DNA from: Firmicutes bacterium UBA4981
GTDB taxonomy: Bacteria > Bacillota > SHA-98 > UBA4971
Direction of reading: 5' to 3'
Length of the DNA stretch: 13,202 bases
Assembly (NCBI GenBank): GCA_002398515.1
Contig: DGZL01000036.1
Coordinates: 1 to 13,202, forward strand
The notes beneath the pieces were generated by a model. That model did no database searches. It was not told where the DNA came from and was given only the letters and a program-made list of their open reading frames with translations. The position numbers were made by a program, and so were the translations under genes. Positions 1-5,058 of this stretch are shown here, in pieces. Each line of letters opens with the position of its first letter. Within the stretch, counting starts at the first letter, position 1.

Positions 1-191
1 TCATCTGCCAGATTCACCTTTTCTGTTACCTTGACACGTGCTAACCTCTGACCGACAAGTCCGAGAATCCCCCTTGAAGGCTCTTCAAGAACCTCGATCT
101 CCACTTCATCTGACGGCAGGCCTAAGTCCTTCAAAGCATCTTGAACTGCTTCTTCTATAGTCTTGCCGCTTTTCTCAACGCTTCGAGTCAT
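1..191 (-). CDS. khpB: Jag/KhpB RNA-binding protein, N-terminal fragment (partial)
   Basis: The visible 63 codons read MTRSVEKSGKTIEEAV and continue with a segment ending SRGILGLVGQRLARVKV. This is the Jag_N domain, whose hallmark is a GILG-type glycine turn near its end. Family knowledge: Jag/KhpB proteins carry KH and R3H domains after this module, bind RNA, and are encoded next to yidC in most Firmicutes; those domains would lie beyond the window edge. The ATG at 191 is preceded by AAGGGGGA about 9 nt upstream on the minus strand. The gene start overlaps the 3' end of yidC by 17 nt, which suggests translational coupling. The fragment is cut by the window edge, so it is not evidence of a broken gene. 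Confidence 0.9.
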   Translation of the reverse strand, partial: MTRSVEKSGKTIEEAVQDALKDLGLPSDEVEIEVLEEPSRGILGLVGQRLARVKVTEKVNLAD

Positions 192-885
192 CTTTGTCTT
201 CCCCCTTGCTGCCCTGCTGTGGATTGTCTAGCAAGGCCCTGGGCGTGCTCCCTTTCTCTGAATGCGATGACAGCTCCTCAACACGCCTCTTCATTCCCGC
301 GCTTCGGCTAATCAACCAACGCTGGAACATCTCTACGCCCATAGTCACCACCCAGTACAAGGTCACAGCTGCCGGGAATTGAGTCCCCCCGAGGTACGTA
401 ATGAACCCGGTCATCACCACACTCATCATCTTCTGGCTGGACTCAGTGGACGTCATAGCGGATTGAAAGTATGTGCCGGCCCCTGCAAGAATAGCAAGGA
501 TCCAGTCACTCTTTCCGAGATCGGGTATCCAAAGGAAAGACTCTGTAAAAGGGTATGTTCTAAGCGCAGCAAAAAGCGCCCAGATAATAGGCAACTGAAT
601 CAAAGTGGGCAGACATCCGCCAAGAGGATTAATGTTGTAGGCCTTATAGAGCGCCATAACCCGTTTTTGATATTCCTCACTCTGAGATCCGTACTTCTCC
701 TGAAGCTCCTGTACTTTTGGCTGAAGCAACTTCATTTCTTCCATGGCTTTAGTCTGCTTAAGAGTAATCGGGTAGAGCGCCAGCCTCAAAAGAACGGTAA
801 ACGCGATTATTGCCAATCCATCGCTACCGGTGACATCTCGAAGAAAATGCACTAATAAATTGATTAGTTCTGTAATACGAGTCAA
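175..885 (-). CDS. yidC: YidC/Oxa1/Alb3 membrane protein insertase
   Basis: The 236-residue protein inserts and folds membrane proteins, alone or with Sec, in the cytoplasmic membrane. It shows the five-segment Oxa1 core: TM1 around residues 21-42 with the conserved hydrophilic-groove arginine (R34 in TVLLRLALYP), a charged cytosolic hairpin at about 45-85, the NPLGGCLPTLIQLPI motif at 86-100 leading into TM2, then TM3 (about 126-144), TM4 (about 154-168) and TM5 with AAVTLYWVV (172-180). A basic and acidic hydrophilic tail follows. There is no lipobox signal peptide, as in short clostridial YidC proteins. The start is TTG at 885: AGGAGG lies about 9 nt upstream and an in-frame stop closes the frame further upstream, with no ATG between. 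It lies between yidD and khpB in the left-arm operon. Confidence 0.95.
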   Translation of the reverse strand: MTRITELINLLVHFLRDVTGSDGLAIIAFTVLLRLALYPITLKQTKAMEEMKLLQPKVQELQEKYGSQSEEYQKRVMALYKAYNINPLGGCLPTLIQLPIIWALFAALRTYPFTESFLWIPDLGKSDWILAILAGAGTYFQSAMTSTESSQKMMSVVMTGFITYLGGTQFPAAVTLYWVVTMGVEMFQRWLISRSAGMKRRVEELSSHSEKGSTPRALLDNPQQGSKGEDKDDSKR

Positions 886-927
886 GAGCTGTGACCTCCT
901 GTCGCTTCTATGTCCTCACATTCATGT

Positions 928-1167
928 TCAGGGTACAGGGTCCCATCCTCCGGGGTGGAAGGGATGGCACTTGACCAGGCGCCTTATGGCAATATATGTC
1001 CCTTTCAACGCACCATACTTGCTAACAGCTTCGTATGCATATGCCGAACATGTTGGGTAAAATCTACATGTGGGCTTCGGCTTTCTACAGGAGATCCATT
1101 TCCTATAAAAAGCGATAGCTCCTAACTCGATGCGCTGCCCAATTTTAAATAGACTCTTCCATGCCAT
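928..1167 (-). CDS. yidD: YidD membrane protein insertion efficiency factor
   Basis: This small protein (79 aa) matches the YidD (DUF37) family, which assists YidC-dependent membrane protein insertion and is normally encoded between rnpA and yidC, as here. The family signature is complete: an aromatic/basic helix GAIAFYRKWIS, then CRFYPTCSAYAYEAV, KYGALKG, and a C-terminal RLVKCHPFHPGGWDPVP with the usual cysteines and glycines. The amphipathic N-terminal part would associate with the membrane. The ATG at 1167 has only a modest purine stretch (GGAAGG, about 18 nt away) upstream, and the family core begins about 12 residues later, so the start is less sure than the gene. Confidence 0.93.
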   Translation of the reverse strand: MAWKSLFKIGQRIELGAIAFYRKWISCRKPKPTCRFYPTCSAYAYEAVSKYGALKGTYIAIRRLVKCHPFHPGGWDPVP

Positions 1168-1205
1168 TTTTCGCGTTAGCCCTTACCTTCCTGAGCCGTA
1201 TCGGA

Positions 1206-1571
1206 CTATTCGCCATCTCTTGCAACTATTTCAATGATATTACCTTTCACAAGCAACTGCTGCAACTCGTCAGAAATCTCCCGGAAAGAAGCGGTCTTCG
1301 CCTTCATCCTTGGCACCAGGACTAGGTCAAAGCCCTTTCGCAACTCACCTTCACGAGCTCGCCACGCTTCTCGCACAATTCTTTTCAATTGGTTCCTTTC
1401 GACGGCGCCACCTAATTTCCTGCTTACAGTTATACCGACCCGGCTGTATGACAAGGCGTTTTCAAGGGCATATACGACAATCTTGTCACCGACAAACACT
1501 TTTCCGGACTTAAATACCCCACGAAACTGCTCGTTCTTACGGAGTCGCTCTATTCTTTCCACCGGTGGCAC
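1206..1571 (-). CDS. rnpA: Ribonuclease P protein component
   Basis: This 121-aa basic protein is the protein subunit of RNase P, which binds the catalytic RNA and the 5' leader of precursor tRNA. The family's RNR motif is seen as RKLGGAVERNQLKRIVRE (residues 51-68), and the N-terminal RLRKNEQFRGVFKSGK segment is typical. The length is usual (about 110-125 aa). The reading frame opens with GTG at 1571. A second GTG three codons downstream (V4) is equally possible and neither has a strong Shine-Dalgarno site. The gene begins 27 nt after the rpmH stop and ends 38 nt before yidD, so all are probably one transcript. Confidence 0.94.
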   Translation of the reverse strand: MPPVERIERLRKNEQFRGVFKSGKVFVGDKIVVYALENALSYSRVGITVSRKLGGAVERNQLKRIVREAWRAREGELRKGFDLVLVPRMKAKTASFREISDELQQLLVKGNIIEIVARDGE

Positions 1572-1598
1572 CCTGCTTTACTTCTCACATCATCAATG

Positions 1599-1733
1599 TT
1601 ACGCAGTGAGACGCTTTCTCCCTCTCAAACGTCTGTTCTTCAGAACCCGACGGCCTGCCCGTGTTGACATCCTCTTCATAAAACCATGACGCCTTTGTCT
1701 GCGCCGCACTTTTGGCTGATACGTCCTTTTCAT
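1599..1733 (-). CDS. rpmH: 50S ribosomal protein L34
   Basis: This 44-codon gene reads MKRTYQPKVRRRQRRHGF and continues with a segment ending GRKRLTA. That is the complete L34 signature, including the MKRTYQP start, HGF, RMSTRAGR and an arginine/lysine-rich end. L34 is a small basic protein of the large ribosomal subunit. The ATG at 1733 is preceded by AGGGGG about 10 nt upstream on the minus strand. It is the first gene of the left-arm operon, and its product's role in ribosome assembly fits rpmH-rnpA co-expression. The length is exactly the family norm. Confidence 0.97.
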   Translation of the reverse strand: MKRTYQPKVRRRQRRHGFMKRMSTRAGRRVLKNRRLRGRKRLTA

Positions 1734-1782
1734 CACTCACCAACCCCCTAAAGTCCCCTCTGAACCACCCTGTGTAACTACG

Positions 1783-1812
1783 AGTATAAGCTAACGTCTT
1801 TCTACGTGTCAA
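1783..1812 (-). promoter_or_regulatory. Promoter of the rpmH-rnpA-yidD-yidC-jag operon
   Basis: On the minus strand a perfect -35 TTGACA (1807-1812) is followed after 18 bp by TATACT (1783-1788), one mismatch from the housekeeping -10. Transcription would begin near 1776, giving a leader of about 43 nt before the rpmH ATG at 1733. The location and orientation fit the promoter of the leftward operon, which leaves the origin co-directionally with the fork. Confidence 0.75.
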
Positions 1813-2055
1813 GGTTACCTTTTACCTTTTCCATTATTAAACTCTTTCACTTTGACATGCCTCCATATTAGACAGAGTTTCATGGCAAGCCTCCTGCCTT
1901 TTCATACCCTTGCCACCATTCCTATACCTAATACTGCCATTCGGCCTTCCGGCACTTGTCTACTGCAGAAACCTTTGCTAATATAGGCATGTGGGCTTTT
2001 CCAGTCTTTCCATAAATGTTGGTAAGAGGTATAGTTTTCCCCCGAGAGCAAACAC

Positions 2056-2249
2056 TTATACACAGGCTGTGGATAATTCTGTGGGTAACTCGTTGATTTC
2101 ATAAATAAGCGCTCTGCAAGGCTTTCGCACCTTTCTGAAATCGCCTGTGGATAACACGTACAACGAGCTAAAGAACATATCTCAAAAAGTAAACCGCCTC
2201 CTAACTGTCGTAACTTTATCCACAGAATCTGTGGATTGACTGTGGATAG
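2056..2249. repeat. DnaA-box cluster 1 (upstream half of oriC)
   Basis: Four exact TTATNCACA boxes are visible: 2056-2064 (+, TTATACACA), 2068-2076 (-), 2146-2154 (-) and 2216-2224 (+). Single-mismatch boxes lie at 2080-2088 (-, TTACCCACA) and 2241-2249 (-, CTATCCACA), and a two-mismatch copy at 2230-2238 (-). The first three form a tight group within 33 bp, and the last three form another at 2216-2249. Such density next to rpmH and upstream of dnaA is characteristic of Firmicutes origins, where DnaA-ATP assembles on these sites. Confidence 0.9.
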
Positions 2250-2286
2250 AACGTGAGTTTCCTGTGAATCCTTAATTACTCGACAT

Positions 2287-2319
2287 CTTTCCACATACTG
2301 TGGAAAGGTCTGTGGAAAA
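2287..2319. repeat. Three TTTCCACA units at 12-bp spacing (palindrome plus direct repeat)
   Basis: Units start at 2287 (CTTTCCACA, +), 2299 (TGTGGAAAG, -) and 2311 (TGTGGAAAA, -). Each is 9 bp and each is separated by 3 bp, a strict 12-bp period. The first two form a perfect 9-bp inverted repeat around TAC; the last two are direct repeats. They resemble DnaA boxes with one or two mismatches (TTTTCCACA or CTTTCCACA versus TTATCCACA). The last unit ends 25 bp before the start of the GHKL-wHTH gene, so they could act as an operator as well as origin sites. Confidence 0.7.
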
Positions 2320-2344
2320 CTCAGAGTGAAAGGCATGACAACGA

Positions 2345-3295
2345 ATGATGAGCCTTTTTTCACGTCTCTTCAGAAAGCGAATTGAAATGCATGACCGACA
2401 CCCTTCGGCTTATTCCAACTGTGATCAGCCGGCTTTCGAGGAACCAGAACGTGGTGTCAGAATCGCAGTATACGATTCACTTGGTGCAATCCCCAGAATC
2501 GTAGATATTCGATCCTGTGACTATGGTGAGCTCTTGAATGAGGTATCATCAAAAACCTATGCTTTTGCCCATGATAAAGGTGGTACTTTGCCGTACATAG
2601 CCATAAAGGAGATTGTGGAAAACCTCCTTCACGCCGACATTCAAGAAGCGATTATAACCATTCTTCCTGACGGTAATACTATTAGAGTATCAGATCAAGG
2701 CCCTGGCATTACTGACAAAGAAAAGGCTTTCCTTCCCGGTTTCACTACAGCATCGTCCAGAATGAAAGAGACTGTCAGGGGAGTAGGTTCAGGTCTTCCC
2801 ATAGTGAAAGATTCCATGCGCTCTGTCGGTGGTTACATCCTAATAGAGGATAATCTGAAAGAAGGTTGTGTCATTACGCTTTCGTGTTCAACGGAAGGTC
2901 GAGAACCCTCTCGCACACCAAAAGAACAGCTCTCTGTGGCAAGCACTGTTTCTTTCCAGCCTTCCGTGATGCAACGCACACCTGGTGCAATTGACAAATC
3001 ACAGACATATGAAAAGCGAGAGAATGCAGTGGAAAACAGACGCGGGACAGATATTCCTGTTGAAAAACTCCATGGCCTTCTTTCACGGCGCCAGCAGAAA
3101 GTTTTCATGATTCTTGCGGAAGAAGGTGAAGGAGGTCCTTCCTTGGTGGCGAAGGAACTAGCGATTAGCCTTAGTACTGCATATCGAGATTTGGTTGTTC
3201 TGGAACAGCATGGTCTCATCCAGACTATAGACACTTCAGGAAAACGTAAGTTGACTTCAAAAGGCATTGCATTTCTCCCCTATGTTACGGGATAA
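2345..3295 (+). CDS. GHKL-type ATPase with C-terminal winged helix, unknown function, in oriC
   Basis: I do not recognise a named gene. The 316-aa protein has a basic, amphipathic N-terminus (MSLFSRLFRKRI), then a GHKL (histidine-kinase-like) ATP-binding fold. The N-box is AIKEIVENLLHAD (86-98, with E89 and N93), the D-box VSDQGPGI (115-122), FLPGFTTA (129-136) aligns with an ATP-lid segment, and the glycine-rich box is RGVGSGLPIVKD (145-156). There is no dimerisation/phospho-acceptor domain, sensor or membrane segment before it, so it is not a standard sensor kinase; an RsbT/SpoIIAB-like or purely regulatory ATPase is possible. A polar linker (about 183-240) joins it to a winged helix (about 243-310: LSRRQQKVFMIL, ELAISLSTAYRDLVVLEQHGLI, GKRKLTSKG). 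Start ATG 2345 or the adjacent in-frame ATG 2348; the Shine-Dalgarno site is weak (AAAGG). It ends 43 bp before dnaA, so co-transcription with dnaA is plausible. Confidence 0.85.
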   Translation: MMSLFSRLFRKRIEMHDRHPSAYSNCDQPAFEEPERGVRIAVYDSLGAIPRIVDIRSCDYGELLNEVSSKTYAFAHDKGGTLPYIAIKEIVENLLHADIQEAIITILPDGNTIRVSDQGPGITDKEKAFLPGFTTASSRMKETVRGVGSGLPIVKDSMRSVGGYILIEDNLKEGCVITLSCSTEGREPSRTPKEQLSVASTVSFQPSVMQRTPGAIDKSQTYEKRENAVENRRGTDIPVEKLHGLLSRRQQKVFMILAEEGEGGPSLVAKELAISLSTAYRDLVVLEQHGLIQTIDTSGKRKLTSKGIAFLPYVTG

Positions 3296-3338
3296 CCTAT
3301 AAGGTGTTTATTAGGGGTTTTTCAGGGGGTAAAGTTTT

Positions 3339-4688
3339 ATGACTGAACGCGCTGATACGCTTTGGGATCAGGTACTTCAGGTCATGCAGGGGGAAGTATC
3401 GAAACCAAGCTATGAAACATGGTTCCGAAATACTGAAGGAGTAAAGGTTAACGGGAATACCATAGTTGTCAAAACACCGCATGACATAGGCAGGAAGTTT
3501 TTAAGTGACAACTACCGCGAAGCTATTCTTCGTACACTACGAGCAATTACAGGTACTGATATGGACGTGTCGTATGTCTCCGGTGATCCTGCTCCCAATG
3601 AATCACTTGTTGTTAATGACCAGGTTCACTTCAGCACTCTACTAGGAGATGAAGTCTACGTCACAAGGCTCAATCCTAAGTACACTTTCGAGACTTTTGT
3701 TGTTGGCAATAGTAATATGTTTGCACATGCAGCGTGCCTTGCAGTTGCTGAGTCACCCGGCAAGGCTTACAATCCTCTTTTCATCTATGGAGGAGTGGGT
3801 CTAGGCAAAACCCATCTCATGCAGGCCATAGGACACTTCGTCCTGCAACGCTCCCCAGCTACAAAAGTAGTGTATGCCCCTTGCGAGAAGTTCACAAACG
3901 ATCTTATTGATTCCATCAGAGACGACAAAACGATGGAATTCCGTGAGCGTTACCGGAATGTCGACGTCCTCCTTATTGATGATGTTCAATTCTTGGCTCA
4001 AAAGGAGCGTACTCAGGAGGAATTCTTCCATACTTTTAATACATTACACGAAGCAGGGAAGCAGATAGTCATCTCAAGTGACCGTCCTCCAAAGGAGATT
4101 CCTACGCTCGAAGATCGTCTGCGTTCTCGATTTGAATGGGGCTTAATATCTGATATTCAACCACCGGATCTTGAGACCAGAATCGCTATCCTCAATAAAA
4201 AAGCTCAACAAGAAGGCCTGGACATACCCCAAGACGTCATGGCCTACATAGCAAATCAAATACGTTCTAATATTCGTGAATTGGAAGGAGCGCTAACAAG
4301 GGTAGCCGCTCATTGCTCAATTCATAATCGTCTAATGACGGTTTCGGCAGCAGCAGATTGTTTGAAAGACTTGATCCCGTCACAAAGGCCCAGACAGGTA
4401 TCTATTTATCAGGTGCAGCAAGCAGTTGCCCAATACTTTCGTGTATCAATAGATGATTTCAAGTCTAAGAAGAGAACCAGAAACATTACATATCCACGGC
4501 AGATCGCAATGTACCTTTCCCGAGAGCTCACTGAGGCGTCTCTGCCCAGGATAGGGGATGAATTCGGCGGCCGTGATCACACCACTGTAATGCACGCCTG
4601 CTCAAAGATTCAAGATGAAATACAACAAGATCATGTTCTTGCTACCTCTATTAAAGACATCATATCCAAACTCAAAGAAATGACTTAA
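3339..4688 (+). CDS. dnaA: Chromosomal replication initiator protein DnaA
   Basis: DnaA (449 aa) binds DnaA boxes, forms an ATP-dependent filament, melts the origin and helps recruit the helicase. Domain I spans about 1-83 (LWDQVLQVMQGEVSKPSYETWF), with a short linker domain II (about 84-109). The AAA+ domain III shows Walker A GGVGLGKTH (151-159), Walker B VLLIDDVQ (210-217), sensor 1 VISSDRP (244-250), an arginine-finger region LRSRFEWGL (R264) and sensor 2 NIRELEGAL (311-319). Domain IV (about 350-449) carries the box-reading motif GGRDHTTVMHA (410-420). The length matches B. subtilis-type DnaA. ATG 3339 is preceded by AGGGGG about 9 nt upstream. Only 43 bp separate it from the GHKL-wHTH gene, and DnaA-box clusters lie before that gene and after dnaA, so autoregulation by DnaA is plausible. 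Confidence 0.99.
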   Translation: MTERADTLWDQVLQVMQGEVSKPSYETWFRNTEGVKVNGNTIVVKTPHDIGRKFLSDNYREAILRTLRAITGTDMDVSYVSGDPAPNESLVVNDQVHFSTLLGDEVYVTRLNPKYTFETFVVGNSNMFAHAACLAVAESPGKAYNPLFIYGGVGLGKTHLMQAIGHFVLQRSPATKVVYAPCEKFTNDLIDSIRDDKTMEFRERYRNVDVLLIDDVQFLAQKERTQEEFFHTFNTLHEAGKQIVISSDRPPKEIPTLEDRLRSRFEWGLISDIQPPDLETRIAILNKKAQQEGLDIPQDVMAYIANQIRSNIRELEGALTRVAAHCSIHNRLMTVSAAADCLKDLIPSQRPRQVSIYQVQQAVAQYFRVSIDDFKSKKRTRNITYPRQIAMYLSRELTEASLPRIGDEFGGRDHTTVMHACSKIQDEIQQDHVLATSIKDIISKLKEMT

Positions 4689-4796
4689 TCTTTGATGACA
4701 GGGAGGACTCCGGTTGTGGACTACGTGTTAGTAATATGTTTAATATTTGTGGACATTGTGTTCATGATTTCACGACACAGATCTCCCTCTGGATTA

Positions 4797-4879
4797 TGTG
4801 GACAACCTGTGTCAACAATCCACACGCTTGTCCACATCCAAACTCCAGTGATATCAATGCATATAGTGACTTATCCACA
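4797..4879. repeat. DnaA-box cluster 2 (dnaA-dnaN)
   Basis: An exact TTATCCACA lies at 4871-4879 (+), immediately before the GC step and DnaA-trios. Single-mismatch TTGTCCACA boxes lie at 4797-4805 (-) and 4828-4836 (+). They form a 10-bp inverted repeat (ATGTGGACAA 4796-4805 and TTGTCCACAT 4828-4837). Two-mismatch copies lie at 4715-4723 (-), 4748-4756 (-) and 4816-4824 (+). A degenerate AAATTCACA (4879-4887) abuts the exact box. This corresponds to the downstream origin half of B. subtilis. Confidence 0.88.
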
Positions 4880-4938
4880 AATTCACAGGCCCTACTACTA
4901 CTACTACGAAATTGTACAAGTACATATATAAGATCGTA
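4871..4938 (+). promoter_or_regulatory. oriC unwinding element: DnaA box, GC step, DnaA-trios, AT-rich DNA
   Basis: The order is exact DnaA box TTATCCACA (4871-4879), degenerate box (4879-4887), GC-rich AGGCCC (4887-4892), then five uninterrupted CTA trinucleotides (4892-4906; TAG on the complementary strand), then AT-rich DNA including ACATATATAAG (4922-4932). This is the architecture established for the B. subtilis basal unwinding system, in which a DnaA filament extends from the boxes onto single-stranded DnaA-trios (3'-GAT-5'). The melting site can therefore be placed at about 4892-4940. Confidence 0.88.
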
Positions 4939-4960
4939 TAGTAGTACTGCCTGTGGAGTA
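4936..4960 (-). promoter_or_regulatory. Facing, degenerate second unwinding unit (box + GC step + trios)
   Basis: On the minus strand 4960 to 4936 reads TACTCCACA, then GGC, then AGTACTACTATAC. That is a two-mismatch DnaA box followed by a GC step and two or three trios, the same order as the forward unit. CACAGGCNNTACTACTA occurs at 4884-4900 (+) and again at 4955-4939 (-), identical at 15 of 17 positions, so the two units form an inverted repeat around a 38-bp AT-rich core. The box is weak and its function is inferred from symmetry only. Confidence 0.55.
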
Positions 4961-5058
4961 AATGTGTTTAATAGTTACATAATCGTAAATTAGTGGAAAT
5001 GTTATCGTAAGCAGATATGCCTTTGCCTTCTACTACCGAAAAAAGGGGGAACCTCTGC

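Larger units (their letters stand above)
1813..2344. other. Non-coding oriC segment upstream of the GHKL-wHTH gene
   Basis: No believable gene lies here. The only long open frame (minus strand, 1902-2363) has no family resemblance and runs through the DnaA boxes. The part from 1813 to about 2055 shows nothing recognisable beyond a small tandem TACCTTT pair near 1826. From 2056 onward the segment is dense in DnaA boxes, listed separately. No sharp AT-rich unwinding element adjoins these boxes, so this half looks like the regulatory or DnaA-titrating half of a bipartite origin rather than the melting site. I found no convincing -35/-10 pair for the downstream gene. Confidence 0.7.
4689..5058. 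other. dnaA-dnaN intergenic half of oriC
   Basis: This 370-bp gap is origin DNA, not coding: the two short open frames within it have no protein character and are full of DnaA boxes. It contains DnaA boxes (4797-4879), the DnaA-trio array and an AT-rich segment, each listed separately. The end (about 4960-5058) is AT-rich and leads into the dnaN ribosome binding site AAGGGGGA. A dnaN promoter probably lies here, but I see only weak candidates such as CATAAT at 4978-4983 without a good -35. Confidence 0.85.

Noticed and set aside
1585..1812. 75-aa minus-strand open frame across rpmH
   Set aside because: It is an out-of-frame shadow of rpmH; the L34 frame (1599-1733) has the full family signature and a ribosome site.
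2236..2264. TTGACT as -35 of a promoter for the GHKL-wHTH gene
   Set aside because: No acceptable -10 lies 16-18 bp downstream; the hexamer is part of the spacing between DnaA boxes.
2263..2271. Possible further DnaA box TGTGAATCC (minus)
   Set aside because: It has several mismatches to TTATNCACA, including outside the tolerated positions.
1902..2363. 153-aa minus-strand open frame
   Set aside because: No family resemblance, and its odd repeated tyrosine/proline/glutamine runs come from translating DnaA boxes. It also overlaps the start of the GHKL-wHTH gene.
4692..4993. Two overlapping open frames (79 and 85 aa) after dnaA
   Set aside because: They translate DnaA boxes and the CTA trio array (a run of tyrosines or leucines), with no protein-like composition or neighbour support.
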